A stretch of 64,000 nt of DNA from an uncultured Neglectibacter sp. (GCA_937958185.1 CALFFN010000006.1:1-64000), one strand, 5' to 3'. Shown: positions 35,154-44,103, numbered from the stretch's first letter. Program-made: numbers and translations. The notes: generated by a model not told the origin, from the sequence alone.

Positions 35154-35510
35154 ATGAACACAGACAAAATTTACGCAGAACAGCTCGCCAATGAATACGC
35201 GCCCAAGGACGCCTCCAAGGTCGTCGCCCTAAAGAAGCTGGACGCAAAGGCAAAGCTTCCCGCCACCGTTTTCGCCTACACCTTCGGCATTCTTTCCGCG
35301 CTGGTCGCCGGCACGGGCATGTGCCTTGCCATGAAGGTCATCGGCGGCGGCTCCGTTGCCATGGTGACGCTGGGTATCGTGATAGGCATTCTGGGCTTTG
35401 CCGGGACAGGCGTTAATTTCCCCATTTTCAAAAAGCTGCTGGAAAAGGGCAAGCAGAAATACGCCTTTGAGATCATGCAGCTGGCAAAGGAGATCAGCGA
35501 AGGGAAATGA
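35154..35510 (+). CDS. Small two-helix membrane protein
   Basis: The 118-aa protein begins with a soluble, charged segment (MNTDKIYAEQLANEYAPKDA...LKKLDAKAKLPATV), then two membrane helices (about 40-62 and 66-88) and a cytosolic C-terminal helix (KKLLEKGKQKYAFEIMQLAKEISEGK). Proteins of this form occur in Firmicutes, sometimes annotated as dihydropteridine reductase without visible support here. An AAAGGAGG site precedes the ATG. It lies 122 bp upstream of a TetR-type regulator on the same strand and may be its target. Function unknown. Confidence 0.75.
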   Translation: MNTDKIYAEQLANEYAPKDASKVVALKKLDAKAKLPATVFAYTFGILSALVAGTGMCLAMKVIGGGSVAMVTLGIVIGILGFAGTGVNFPIFKKLLEKGKQKYAFEIMQLAKEISEGK

Positions 35511-35632
35511 GACAGGCAAGGTCAGTGCTCCGCCGCCTGCCTTTCCGTCATCGTCACCGCCGCCTTTATGCTGCTGCGCTCCCTGCGGGGGAAAAGCTGC
35601 CCGCCCGGTACTTCAAAAAGCGAGGAGACCCT

Positions 35633-36229
35633 ATGAACAAATCGGAAAGCAAATACTTCAACACGGCCGCCCGTATGGACGAGGCGTTTCTCACACTGCT
35701 GGCGAAAAAGGATTTTGAATTTATCACCGTCAAGGAAATCTGCGAAGCGGCGGGGGTGAACCGTTCCACCTTCTACCTGCACTATGAGACCATCAGCGAT
35801 CTGCTGGAGGAAAGCGTCCAATACATCAACGACCGCTTTTTGGAATACTTTCAGGCTTCCGCCGTTGAGCTTCTGCCGGAAATTCAGGACAGTGCTTTGG
35901 ATAAGCTGGTTTTTATCACGCCAAAGTATCTGGTCCCTTACCTGAATTATGTGAGGGACCACCGCCAGCTGTTTCGCACGGCGTTGCAAAAATCCGGCTC
36001 TTTGCGGCTGGAAACCGTCTATTCCCGAATGTTTGAAGCGGTTTTCGACCCCATCTTAGACCGCTTTCGGATACTTCCTCAGGAGCGCCAATATAAAATG
36101 GCGTTCTATATCCATGGGTTGACAGGCATGATAGATGAATGGCTGCAAAATGACTGCGCCGAATCCATAGGACAGATGGTCCGTCTCATACAAAGCTGCG
36201 TCCTTCCTCATCTCAGCAGGATCGGATAA
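35633..36229 (+). CDS. TetR-family transcriptional regulator
   Basis: The 198-aa protein has an N-terminal helix-turn-helix (FEFITVKEICEAAGVNRSTFYLHYETISDLLEE, about 25-57), the characteristic TetR N-terminal pattern with the R-S/G-T-F-Y-x-H-Y/F segment. The C-terminal helical domain resembles the TetR_C group common in Firmicutes; its ligand is unknown. ATG at 35633 follows GCGAGGAGA; a frame open from 35507 has no ribosome site and an arginine-rich, shadow-like sequence. Plausible targets are the upstream membrane protein gene or itself. Confidence 0.88.
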   Translation: MNKSESKYFNTAARMDEAFLTLLAKKDFEFITVKEICEAAGVNRSTFYLHYETISDLLEESVQYINDRFLEYFQASAVELLPEIQDSALDKLVFITPKYLVPYLNYVRDHRQLFRTALQKSGSLRLETVYSRMFEAVFDPILDRFRILPQERQYKMAFYIHGLTGMIDEWLQNDCAESIGQMVRLIQSCVLPHLSRIG

Positions 36230-36238
36230 GCCTACCCT

Positions 36239-37015
36239 TTACCCCTCGATATGCTCCGGGGAATAGGACAGCTCCAGCATAGCGCCGTGGGATACGGTGG
36301 AATAGGGGAACACCTCTTCCCCCATCGCCATCATCTCGCGCTCCCCGCTCAGGCTGCCGTTTCGCACCGCCCTGACCGTGTAGAGCAGGTCATGGAGATA
36401 GGCGAGCCGCAGCTCCTGGGGGGACTGGTTCCTGTGACCGGGCAGAAGGAGCAGGTCGGGGATTTTTTCCAGCTCTGCAAGAGCCCGCTCCAGATTTTCC
36501 TGGAACCGGGACAAGGGCAGGCTGTGGGGCAGCTGGAGCCAGATGGGACCTGAACCAAAGCTGTCTCCCGAAAAGGCTATATGATCCTCCCGGTCCAGGA
36601 AAACCGCGCTGCCCGGCGTATGCCCGGGTACTAAGATCGTTTCCAGCACCCGACCGCCCAAGTCAAATACCTGACCGTCCCTGAGGGCGGTAAACATTTC
36701 CGCTGGCAGAGCGCTGGGACCAAAGCTGGTAAGCACCGGGAGGTCGGACAGCTCCATGTAGACCGTGCACCCCGCTTCCGCAAATTCCCTGACAGCTCCC
36801 ACATGGTCATAATGCCCGTGGGTCAGGAGCAGGTCGATGGGGAGCCCGGTAAGTTCTCTTACCTTTTCGTAGACCCCGCCGGCGTCCTGCAGGGCGTCGA
36901 TCATAACGGCTCGCTGGGAGCCGCAGACCAGATAGGCGTCCACGGCTGTGCCGGGAGCGTTTTCCGTAAAAATCCAAATGCCCTCCCGAAGCTTTGTTAC
37001 AGTCACTTCATTCAT
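36239..37015 (-). CDS. Metallo-beta-lactamase-fold hydrolase
   Basis: The 258-aa cytosolic protein has the zinc-binding motif THGHYDHVG (about 63-71), LVPGHTPGS with the next His, FSGDSF with the bridging Asp and a late PGH(R). The set is that of the glyoxalase II-like branch of the family. Family members hydrolyse thioesters, lactones, phosphoesters and more, so the substrate is not predictable. Convergent with the TetR gene; AAAGGACGAG precedes the ATG. Confidence 0.87.
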   Translation of the reverse strand: MNEVTVTKLREGIWIFTENAPGTAVDAYLVCGSQRAVMIDALQDAGGVYEKVRELTGLPIDLLLTHGHYDHVGAVREFAEAGCTVYMELSDLPVLTSFGPSALPAEMFTALRDGQVFDLGGRVLETILVPGHTPGSAVFLDREDHIAFSGDSFGSGPIWLQLPHSLPLSRFQENLERALAELEKIPDLLLLPGHRNQSPQELRLAYLHDLLYTVRAVRNGSLSGEREMMAMGEEVFPYSTVSHGAMLELSYSPEHIEG

Positions 37016-37049
37016 TTTTCTCGTCCTTTCCGCAGTTTTTTATGATTTC

Positions 37050-37076
37050 AAAAAAGCCCCCTTGCACAGGGGGCTT
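37050..37076 (-). terminator. Terminator of the ribosomal protein operon
   Basis: Minus strand AAAGCCCCC-TGTGCA-GGGGGCTTTTTT, about 20 bp after the rplQ stop. Confidence 0.92.
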
Positions 37077-37096
37077 TCGTTTTGCATCTTTCTGCC

Positions 37097-37447
37097 TTAC
37101 AGCAGCTCCAAAATTGCCATCTCGGCTGCGTCGCCGCGGCGAGGTCCGAGCTTGGTGATCCTGGTGTAGCCGCCGTTGCGGTCGGCATACTTGGGGGCGA
37201 TCTCACTGAACAGCTTGTGCGTGACGCTCTCCTTGGTAATGAAGCTCATCACCAGACGCTTGTTCTGCAGATTGTCCTCCTTGGCAATGGTGATCATTTT
37301 TTCCGCCAGTGAACGCACCTCTTTGGCACGGGTCACGGTGGTTTCGATTTTGCCGTTCTCAAGGAAGAAGGTCACCAGCCCACGGAGCATGGCCGTTCTA
37401 TGGGCGGTATCTCTTCCCAGCTTTCTGGTTCCCGGCATGGTATTCAC
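37097..37447 (-). CDS. rplQ: Ribosomal protein L17
   Basis: Large-subunit protein near the exit tunnel. 116 aa, usual bacterial length; MPGTRKLGRDTAHRTAMLRG and GGYTRITKLGPRRGDAAEMAILEL are diagnostic. Last gene of the alpha operon, 21 bp after rpoA, and followed by the operon terminator. AGGAGTG precedes the ATG. Confidence 0.97.
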   Translation of the reverse strand: MNTMPGTRKLGRDTAHRTAMLRGLVTFFLENGKIETTVTRAKEVRSLAEKMITIAKEDNLQNKRLVMSFITKESVTHKLFSEIAPKYADRNGGYTRITKLGPRRGDAAEMAILELL

Positions 37448-37468
37448 TCCTATCCGTATAAAGTAGGT

Positions 37469-38422
37469 TTATTCGTCGTCCTTGCGCAGGCCGAAGCCCA
37501 GGGAAGCCAGCTTCCATACGACTTCTTCCAGCGACTTGCGCCCCAGATTGCGGACCTTCATCATGTCCTCCTCGGACTTGCTGATCAGGTCCTCCACCGT
37601 ATTGATCCCTGCCCGTTTCAGGCAGTTGAACGAACGGACAGACAAATCCAGTTCCTCGATGGTCATTTCCAGAGCCTTTTCCTTGCCGCCCTCGTCCTTT
37701 TCCACCATGATCTCCGTGCTCTTGCCCTTATCGGACAGATCCACGAACAGATTCAGGTGGTCGGTGAGGACCTTTGCCGCAAGGGACACGGCTTCCTGCG
37801 CGTTGATTACCCCGTTGGTCCAAACATCCAGCGTCAGCTTATCATAGTCGATGCTCTGACCTACACGGGTGCTTTCGACGTTGAAGTTCACCTTCAGCAC
37901 AGGTGTGTAAATAGAATCGACCGCAATTTCGCCGATCACGCCTTCCGGCATATTCTGCTTATTGCGTTCATTCGAGATATAACCCCTTCCCCTATCCAGG
38001 GTCAGCTCCATATAGAGCTTTGCCCCTTCGCCCAGGGTGGCGATGTGCAGATCGGGATTCAGGATCTCTACCTCGCTGTCCGTCTTGATCGCCGCTGCCG
38101 TGACCTCACAGGGTCCTTCCGCGGAAATCTCCACTGTTTTCGCCTCGTCACTGTGGAGCTTTGCCACAAGCCCCTTGATATTCAAGACGATCTCAGTGAC
38201 ATCTTCCTTCACGCCTGGGATGGTGGAAAATTCGTGCAGCACGCCGTCAATTTTAATGGACTTGACAGCCACGCCCGGCAGGCTGGAGAGCAGCACTCTG
38301 CGGAGGCTGTTGCCAAGCGTAGTGCCGAAGCCTCTTTCCAGAGGCTCTACCACAAATCTGCCATAGGTGCCGTTTTCGGAAATTTCCTCTATCGTAATTT
38401 TGGGTCTTTCAATCTCAATCAT
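37469..38422 (-). CDS. rpoA: RNA polymerase alpha subunit
   Basis: The 317-aa subunit has the N-terminal assembly domain (GFGTTLGNSLRRVLLSSLPGVAV, KAEGPCEVTAA) and the C-terminal domain that contacts UP elements and activators (SVRSFNCLKRAGINTVEDLISKSEEDMMKVRNLGRKSLEEV). Embedded between rpsD and rplQ as in most bacteria. GGGAGGTCC precedes the ATG. Confidence 0.98.
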   Translation of the reverse strand: MIEIERPKITIEEISENGTYGRFVVEPLERGFGTTLGNSLRRVLLSSLPGVAVKSIKIDGVLHEFSTIPGVKEDVTEIVLNIKGLVAKLHSDEAKTVEISAEGPCEVTAAAIKTDSEVEILNPDLHIATLGEGAKLYMELTLDRGRGYISNERNKQNMPEGVIGEIAVDSIYTPVLKVNFNVESTRVGQSIDYDKLTLDVWTNGVINAQEAVSLAAKVLTDHLNLFVDLSDKGKSTEIMVEKDEGGKEKALEMTIEELDLSVRSFNCLKRAGINTVEDLISKSEEDMMKVRNLGRKSLEEVVWKLASLGFGLRKDDE

Positions 38423-38481
38423 CCACGGACCTCCCTTGCATCACTAAAGTTTGCCAAATTGCCTGCTGAAAAGAGAGCGCA

Positions 38482-39108
38482 TTACTTGGAGTACAATTCG
38501 ACGATGAGGGTTTCGTCCACTTCAAGGTCGATGTCCTCACGGGTGGGCATTTCGGCAACCTTTGCCTGTGCATTGGCGGCATCCACATCCAGCCACTTCG
38601 GGATAGGGCGGGAAGAATTTGCTTCGATCACAGCCTTCATCTTGTCGGTCTGACGGCTGCTGTCCTTCACGGCGACGATATCGCCGGGCTTTACCAGATA
38701 AGAAGGAATGTCTACCTTCTTGCCGTTGACGGTGTAGTGACCGTGCACCACCAGCTGGCGGGCTTCCGCACGGGAGCTTGCCCAGCCGCAGCGGTACACC
38801 ACGTTGTCCAAACGGGATTCCAGCAAAATCAGCAGGTTGTCGCCTGCCTTGCCGGGCATTTTTGTTCCCATTTCGTAGTAATGACGGAACTGGTTCTCCA
38901 GCACGCCGTAGAACCGGCGGGTCATCTGCTTTGCGCGCAGCTGCATACCGTATTCGGAAGTCTTTTTGCGTCCCTGACCATGCTGACCGGGGGCATATGC
39001 TCTGCGTGTGATCGCACACTTATCCGTGTAGCAGCGTTCGCCCTTGAGGAACAGCTTCTGACCCTCGCGGCGGCACAGCTTGCACACAGCTTCTGTATAT
39101 CTTGCCAT
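38482..39108 (-). CDS. rpsD: Ribosomal protein S4
   Basis: Primary 16S rRNA-binding protein of the 30S subunit. 208 aa with the zinc-binding form: Cys residues in AVCKLCRREG and GERCYTDKCAI (about 9, 12, 26, 31), followed by the S4 RNA-binding domain RLDNVVYRCGWASSRAEARQLVVHGHYTVNGKKVDIPSYLVKPGD. In many bacteria S4 represses the alpha operon. CAGGAGG site upstream. Confidence 0.97.
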   Translation of the reverse strand: MARYTEAVCKLCRREGQKLFLKGERCYTDKCAITRRAYAPGQHGQGRKKTSEYGMQLRAKQMTRRFYGVLENQFRHYYEMGTKMPGKAGDNLLILLESRLDNVVYRCGWASSRAEARQLVVHGHYTVNGKKVDIPSYLVKPGDIVAVKDSSRQTDKMKAVIEANSSRPIPKWLDVDAANAQAKVAEMPTREDIDLEVDETLIVELYSK

Positions 39109-39135
39109 TTTTGAGTAACCTCCTGATTCGGTATT

Positions 39136-39537
39136 TTACACGCGTCTTCTCTTGGGAGGACGGCATCCGTTATGGGGAATGGGCGTTACGTCTTTGATCA
39201 TGCTTACTTCCAGACCGGCTGCCTGCAAAGCGCGGATAGCGGCTTCACGACCTGCCCCCGGACCCTTCACGTAAACCTCAACGGACTTCATCCCATGCTC
39301 CATTGCCAGCTTGGCAGCGGTTTCCGCCGCTGTCTGCGCTGCAAAGGGGGTGGACTTTCTGGAACCGCGGAAGCCCAGCTCGCCGGAGCTTGCCCAGGAA
39401 ATCGCATTGCCCTGTGTATCGGTAATCGTAACAATGGTATTGTTGAAAGTGGACTGGATATGGGCTGCGCCACGCTCGATATTCTTACGCTCGCGGCGGC
39501 GGCGCACCGTACCCTTTGTACCCTTCTGTGCTGCCAT
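39136..39537 (-). CDS. rpsK: Ribosomal protein S11
   Basis: 30S platform protein. 133 aa; a basic N-terminus (RRRRERKNIERGAAHIQSTFNN) and the conserved C-terminal DVTPIPHNGCRPPKRRRV. Located between rpsM and rpsD; GGAGGGATT site upstream. Confidence 0.97.
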   Translation of the reverse strand: MAAQKGTKGTVRRRRERKNIERGAAHIQSTFNNTIVTITDTQGNAISWASSGELGFRGSRKSTPFAAQTAAETAAKLAMEHGMKSVEVYVKGPGAGREAAIRALQAAGLEVSMIKDVTPIPHNGCRPPKRRRV

Positions 39538-39552
39538 GGAATCAATCCCTCC

Positions 39553-39921
39553 TTACTTCTTCTTGTTCGCCATGGTCTTTCTGGGACCTTTGCGGGTTCT
39601 GGCGTTTGTCTTTGTACGCTGACCTCTTACCGGCAGCCCCTTGCGGTGACGGACGCCGCGGTAGCAGCCGATCTCGATGAGACGCTTGATGTCGAACGCC
39701 AGGTCGCGGCGGAGATCGCCTTCCACGTGGCAGTTCTTGTCGATATAGTCTCTCAGCTTTGCCGTATCGTCTTCGGAAAGGTCACGAACCCGGATATCGG
39801 GATTCACGCCTGTAGCGGCGCAGATATTGCTGGCGGTCTTGCGCCCGATGCCAAAGATATGGGTCAGCGCAATTTCGATCCGCTTGTCTCTGGGCAAGTC
39901 AATGCCTGAAATACGAGCCAT
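39553..39921 (-). CDS. rpsM: Ribosomal protein S13
   Basis: 30S head protein contacting the 50S and tRNA. 122 aa, MARISGIDLPRDKRIEIALT to a basic C-terminus ending RKTMANKKK. ATG at 39921 has GGAGGTATC upstream; a 22-residue extension to 39987 overlaps rpmJ and is rejected. Confidence 0.97.
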   Translation of the reverse strand: MARISGIDLPRDKRIEIALTHIFGIGRKTASNICAATGVNPDIRVRDLSEDDTAKLRDYIDKNCHVEGDLRRDLAFDIKRLIEIGCYRGVRHRKGLPVRGQRTKTNARTRKGPRKTMANKKK

Positions 39922-39952
39922 TCTGATACCTCCAATGCTTCTTGCGCGGGGC

Positions 39953-40066
39953 TTAGCCCTGGCGCTGCTTATGCTTGGGATTGTCACAGATTACCATGAC
40001 CTTGCCCTTGCGTCTGATGATTTTGCACTTTTCGCACATTTTCTTGACAGAAGGTCTTACCTTCAT
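39953..40066 (-). CDS. rpmJ: Ribosomal protein L36
   Basis: A 37-aa zinc-binding 50S protein, MKVRPSVKKMCEKCKIIRRK followed by GKVMVICDNPKHKQRQG; the Cys-Cys-Cys-His set marks the zinc-containing form. AGGAGGTACAC precedes the ATG. It lies 31 bp before rpsM and 173 bp after infA; that gap has a GC-rich stem CCTGCGGC/GCCGCAGG near 40209-40229 but no gene. Confidence 0.96.
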   Translation of the reverse strand: MKVRPSVKKMCEKCKIIRRKGKVMVICDNPKHKQRQG

Positions 40067-40239
40067 AACAGTGTACCTCCTACTTTTAATCCGACTGCAC
40101 TCTGTGCGGTCGATCAGTTCCGTCCTCGACGCCTCAAGCCGCTGCGGCTGTACTTATTCCAAAATCCCAGCCTGCCCAGCCGAAGCTCTCCGAACCTGGA
40201 TCATACTGTCTTTCCTGCGGCTGTCCGCCGCAGGTCTGT

Positions 40240-40458
40240 TTACTTGGAGCGCCAGGTGATCCTGCCCTTGGTCAGATCATAGGGAGACATCTCCAATGTG
40301 ACCTTGTCCCCGGGAAGAATGCGGATAAAATTCATACGCAGCTTGCCGGAAATGTGGGCGAGGACCATGTGCCCGTTTTGCAGCTCGACCTGAAAGGTCG
40401 CGTTGGGCAGCGCTTCCTTGACAACGCCTTGCACTTCAATTACGTCCTGTTTTGACAC
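40240..40458 (-). CDS. infA: Translation initiation factor IF-1
   Basis: The 72-aa OB-fold factor binds the ribosomal A site during initiation. SKQDVIEVQGVVKEALPNA, NGHMVLAHISGKLRMNFIRI and DLTKGRITWRSK are diagnostic. A GTG at 40458 gives the canonical N-terminus (M)SKQDVIEV and abuts the KOW gene stop; an in-frame TTG at 40464 would add two residues. No strong ribosome site, so translation is probably coupled to the upstream gene. Confidence 0.95.
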   Translation of the reverse strand: MSKQDVIEVQGVVKEALPNATFQVELQNGHMVLAHISGKLRMNFIRILPGDKVTLEMSPYDLTKGRITWRSK

Positions 40459-40460
40459 TC

Positions 40461-40733
40461 TCAATCACCATACCTTTCTGATTGCTCCCCCGTCTTCTCC
40501 CGAAAGGGACGAAGGGCGGTACGTATCTGCCGATTGGTTTTCAGGGCTTCCTCTGACAGGACGGTCGCCGTAGGCGCCAGATGGAACAGCTTCTTCCGTT
40601 TGGGGCGCTCCAGCGGTCTGCGTTTCCCGTCGCACACAAGCGCGCAGGGAGGGGTGACCTCCAGCACTGTCAGAAACCCGCCTTTATCATGACCGGCAAT
40701 GGATCTTACCACCTGACCACGTTTTATCTCCAT
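40461..40733 (-). CDS. KOW-domain RNA-binding protein
   Basis: The 90-aa basic protein has an N-terminal KOW-like motif (GQVVRSIAGHDKGGFLTVLEV) similar to that of L14e/L24-type proteins, and a Lys/Arg-rich tail. Small KOW proteins between map and infA are common in Clostridia ribosomal operons and are thought to bind rRNA, though the precise role is not established. GAGGAGAGC precedes the ATG. Confidence 0.88.
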   Translation of the reverse strand: MEIKRGQVVRSIAGHDKGGFLTVLEVTPPCALVCDGKRRPLERPKRKKLFHLAPTATVLSEEALKTNRQIRTALRPFREKTGEQSERYGD

Positions 40734-40743
40734 GGCGCTCTCC

Positions 40744-41496
40744 TCAGTCCAACCGGGTCAGAATGACCGGTCCGTTGGGAGTGACGGCAACGGTATGTTC
40801 AAAGTGAGCGGAAAGGCTTCCGTCCTTTGTCACCGTTGTCCAGCCGTCCGGCAGTATTTGAACCGCACAGCCGCCTGCGTTGATCATGGGCTCGATGGCT
40901 ATCACCATGCCCGGCAACAGTCGCACTCCCCTGCCGGGAGTGCCGTAATTGGGTACGCTTGGGTCTTCGTGCATGTTCGCACCTACTCCGTGGCCGACAA
41001 ATTCTCGTACCACCGAGTAATTGCGAGCCTCGGCATACTCCTGCACCGCATGACCGATATCGCCGATGCGGTTTCCGGGCTTTGCCTGTTCGATCCCTCG
41101 ATACAGGGCCTGCTCGGTGGTTTCCAAAAGCGCCTGCGCTTCCGGGCTGATCTCCCCGCAGGGGAAGGTCCATGCGTTATCCGCATTGAAACCCTCGTAG
41201 CATACGGTCAGATCGATATCCACGATGTCGCCCTTTTTCAAAATCTGGCTTTTGGAAGGTATGCCGTGGACAACTACCTCATTTACAGAAATACAAGTGC
41301 TGGCAGGGAATCCGTCGTAATTCAGGGAGCTGGGTATCGCGCCTGACTTCTCGATATATTCTCGGGCGATCCGGTCGATCTCCCAGGTTGAGACCCCTGG
41401 TTCGACGGCTTCTCCGGCTAGCTGCAGTGCTTTTTGCGAAATCTTGCCGGCTTCCCGGATAATGGAAATTTCCCGGCTGGTTTTCAGCACGATCAT
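40744..41496 (-). CDS. map: Methionine aminopeptidase, type I
   Basis: Removes the N-terminal Met from nascent proteins. The 250-aa enzyme has the metal ligands in GDIVDIDLTV and the DNAWTFPCG segment, His in VGHGVGANMHEDPSVPNYG, and Glu in MVIAIEPMIN. Length is typical of type I enzymes without extensions. It overlaps adk by 4 bp (ATGA). Confidence 0.96.
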   Translation of the reverse strand: MIVLKTSREISIIREAGKISQKALQLAGEAVEPGVSTWEIDRIAREYIEKSGAIPSSLNYDGFPASTCISVNEVVVHGIPSKSQILKKGDIVDIDLTVCYEGFNADNAWTFPCGEISPEAQALLETTEQALYRGIEQAKPGNRIGDIGHAVQEYAEARNYSVVREFVGHGVGANMHEDPSVPNYGTPGRGVRLLPGMVIAIEPMINAGGCAVQILPDGWTTVTKDGSLSAHFEHTVAVTPNGPVILTRLD

Positions 41497-42131
41497 GTGA
41501 GGTCCTCCAGAGCCTCCAAAGTCAGGCGGGTGGTATCCTCCACCTTTTCCTGACCGTGGACAACAAGCAGCTTGCCCTGCTTGCTGTAAAACTCCTTGAG
41601 GGGCTCGGTCTGGTTATGATACACTGCCAGACGCTCTTTTACTGTATCGGGATGGTCGTCCTTGCGCTGAATGAGGGTGCCGCCGCAAGCGTCGCACTTT
41701 CCCTCCACCTTAGGCTGCTTATACAGCACGTGGTAGGAAGAGCCGCAAGTTTCGCAGACACGGCGTCCAGACATTCTGGTCACGATATCTTCGTCGGCAA
41801 CTTCAATATCCAGCACCGCGTCGATACCTGCGCCCATGGCGTCCAGCGCCTCGGCCTGGGGAATGGTCCTGGGGAAGCCGTCCAGAATAAAGCCGTTTTT
41901 GCAATCGTCTTCCTGAATGCGGTCCTTGATGATGCCGATGAGGATATCATCGGGCACCAACTGACCGCTTTCCATATAGGACTTGGCCTTCAGACCCATC
42001 TCCGTGCCGTTCTTCAGCGCCTCACGGAGAATGTTCCCCGTGGAGATCGTGGGAATATTTTTTTCGCGGCAGATGATCTCTGCCTGTGTGCCCTTTCCCG
42101 CGCCGGGCGCACCTAACAAAATCAGTTTCAT
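41493..42131 (-). CDS. adk: Adenylate kinase
   Basis: Interconverts AMP+ATP and 2 ADP. 212 aa with P-loop GAPGAGKGTQ, GFPRTIPQAEALD and a long LID that binds zinc through CETCGSSYH...GKCDACGG, as in Gram-positive enzymes. Positioned between secY and map, the usual Firmicutes order. GAAGGAGGAAC precedes the ATG. Confidence 0.97.
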   Translation of the reverse strand: MKLILLGAPGAGKGTQAEIICREKNIPTISTGNILREALKNGTEMGLKAKSYMESGQLVPDDILIGIIKDRIQEDDCKNGFILDGFPRTIPQAEALDAMGAGIDAVLDIEVADEDIVTRMSGRRVCETCGSSYHVLYKQPKVEGKCDACGGTLIQRKDDHPDTVKERLAVYHNQTEPLKEFYSKQGKLLVVHGQEKVEDTTRLTLEALEDLT

Positions 42132-42145
42132 CTCGTTCCTCCTTC

Positions 42146-43459
42146 TCAGTCGAGGAAGCCCTTATAATGACGCATCATCATCTGAGATTCCAGCTGCTTC
42201 ACGGTTTCCAGAGCTACACCTACGATAATGATGACCGACGTGCCGCCCAGGGACAGCCCCGCCATGTTGGTCACCTTGGTGTAGATGATCGGCACCAGCG
42301 CCACAAAGGCAAGGAACAGGGCGCCAATCAGGGTCACCTTGGAAAGGATCTTTGCGATGAAGTCCGCCGTAGGCTTGCCGGGGCGGATGCCCGGGATCGT
42401 GCCGTTGCTCTGGCGGAGGTTGTTCGCCATCTCCAGCGGATTATACTGCACGGACATGTAGAAATACGCGAACAGAATAATCATCAGGAAATAGAGAACG
42501 ATATACACCCACCCGGTCTGCTCAAACGCATTGAAGAAGCCTGCCCAGAAAGTGCCTTCCTCAGGCTTCACAAAGAAGTGGATAAACTGGGGGATGAACA
42601 AAATGGAGCTTGCGAAGATCACGGGCATAACGCCGCTCATTGCCACCTTGATGGGCAGGAAGGAGCTTTGTCCGCCGTACATTTTGCGCCCGACGACCTT
42701 CTTTGCATACTGCACCGGGATCCGGCGCTCTGCCTCGTTCATGAAAACGATGACCCAGATCACGCCCAGGAACAGCACGATGAACAGCGGGGCAAGGATC
42801 AGGAACCGCCCATTGGTAGAGGGGCTGTCCAGACCCAGCTGGAAATACTGCCACACAGTGCCGAAGGTGACGGGCAGACGTGCCACGATACCTGCCAGCA
42901 GGATCATGGAAATGCCGTTGCCGATGCCCTTCTCATTGATCTGCTCACCCATCCACATGATCAGCGCCGTACCGGCGGTAAAGGTCAATACGATGACGAT
43001 CGCCACGAATACGCCGGAGAACCCGGAGGTGAACTTTACAATGCCGGAATTACGGAGATAGAAATAGTACGCAGTGCCCTGAATCAGACCCAGCAGCACA
43101 GTGACATACCGGGTAATGGCGGCGATCTTCTTGCGCCCCTCCTCGCCTTCTTTGGCGAGCCGCTCCAGCGGCGGGATCGCAACCTCCAACAGCTGCATAA
43201 TAATGGAACTGTTGATATAGGGGGTGATACCCATAGCGAACAGGGACGCGTAAGAGAACGCACCGCCTGTCAGCATATTGATATAACCCAGCGCCGTATT
43301 TTCCGAAGCCTGGCTCATCAGGTTTGCCAGCCCGGAAGCATCGAGAAACGGCACAGGGATCACGGAACCCAGACGGAACACGATGATGATCATCAGCGTG
43401 TACAGGATCTTTTTCCGCAGGTCGGGGATCCTCCATGCGTTTTTGATGGTGTTAAACAA
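42146..43459 (-). CDS. secY: Protein translocase subunit SecY
   Basis: Channel-forming inner membrane protein of the Sec translocon. 437 aa with ten hydrophobic helices; the N-terminus MFNTIKNAWRIPDLRKKILYT, the plug region, GITPYINSSIIMQLL and cytosolic loops with conserved Arg are visible. The start is TTG at 43459, directly after the rplO stop, with GAGGTGATC as ribosome site, implying translational coupling. Confidence 0.97.
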   Translation of the reverse strand: MFNTIKNAWRIPDLRKKILYTLMIIIVFRLGSVIPVPFLDASGLANLMSQASENTALGYINMLTGGAFSYASLFAMGITPYINSSIIMQLLEVAIPPLERLAKEGEEGRKKIAAITRYVTVLLGLIQGTAYYFYLRNSGIVKFTSGFSGVFVAIVIVLTFTAGTALIMWMGEQINEKGIGNGISMILLAGIVARLPVTFGTVWQYFQLGLDSPSTNGRFLILAPLFIVLFLGVIWVIVFMNEAERRIPVQYAKKVVGRKMYGGQSSFLPIKVAMSGVMPVIFASSILFIPQFIHFFVKPEEGTFWAGFFNAFEQTGWVYIVLYFLMIILFAYFYMSVQYNPLEMANNLRQSNGTIPGIRPGKPTADFIAKILSKVTLIGALFLAFVALVPIIYTKVTNMAGLSLGGTSVIIIVGVALETVKQLESQMMMRHYKGFLD

Positions 43460-43460
43460 C

Positions 43461-43901
43461 TCAGATCACCTCGGCCTTTCCGCCCGCAGCCTCGATCTTT
43501 GCTTTTGCAGCTTCGGAAAAAGCGGCGACCTTTACAGTCAGCTTCTTCTCCAGTTTGCCGCTACTCAGAATCTTCACGCCGTCGCAGCTCTTTTTCACGA
43601 TACCTGCCTCGACCAATGCGGCTGTATCTACCACAGCCCCGTCTTCAAACTTGTTCAGACTTCCCACATTGATAGAAACGATCTCCTTGGCAAAGATGTT
43701 GTTAAAGCCCCGTTTCGGGATTCTTCTCTGCAAAGGCATCTGACCGCCTTCAAAGCCAGGTCTCATGCCGTGACCCGCTCTGGCTTTCTGACCCTTATGA
43801 CCCTTACCGGCTGTTTTGCCGTTGCCGGAGCCGCTGCCTCTGCCAATGCGCTTGCGCTCCTGGGTAGAGCCGGGCGCAGCTGTCAGCTGATTGAGCTTCA
43901 T
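43461..43901 (-). CDS. rplO: Ribosomal protein L15
   Basis: 50S assembly protein, 146 aa, MKLNQLTAAPGSTQERKRIG with the Gly/Lys-rich GRGSGSGNGKTAGKGHKGQKARAG segment. ATG at 43901 is 9 bp after AAGGAGG and gives the canonical start; an in-frame ATG at 43907 is too near the site. Confidence 0.96.
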   Translation of the reverse strand: MKLNQLTAAPGSTQERKRIGRGSGSGNGKTAGKGHKGQKARAGHGMRPGFEGGQMPLQRRIPKRGFNNIFAKEIVSINVGSLNKFEDGAVVDTAALVEAGIVKKSCDGVKILSSGKLEKKLTVKVAAFSEAAKAKIEAAGGKAEVI

Positions 43902-43921
43902 TCTCATGCACCTCCTTGCGC

Positions 43922-44089
43922 TTATTCGCTTACCTCGACCAGATGTCTGATCTTTTTGATCTTGCCCTGTGTGGGGGCATTATCGGGCTGCTCGGCTTTG
44001 TCGCCGACCTTCTTCAGCCCAAGGGAACGGGCGGTTGCGATCTGATCCTTCTTACAGCCGATAAGGCTTTTTTTCAATGTAATCGTCAC
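43922..44089 (-). CDS. rpmD: Ribosomal protein L30
   Basis: A 55-aa 50S protein, translated as MTITLKKSLIGCKKDQIATA, then RSLGLKKVGDKAEQPDNAPT and a C-terminus IRHLVEVSE; the KSLIG...RSLGL pattern is diagnostic. GTG start at 44089 with GGGAGGGTG upstream. Located between rpsE and rplO as expected. Confidence 0.95.
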   Translation of the reverse strand: MTITLKKSLIGCKKDQIATARSLGLKKVGDKAEQPDNAPTQGKIKKIRHLVEVSE

Positions 44090-44103
44090 AAATGCACCCT
44101 CCC

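Noticed and set aside
35507..35632. N-terminal extension of the TetR regulator overlapping the upstream membrane protein gene
   Set aside because: The extension is Arg-rich, unlike TetR proteins, and the ATG at 35633 has a clear GAGGAG site and a canonical N-terminus.
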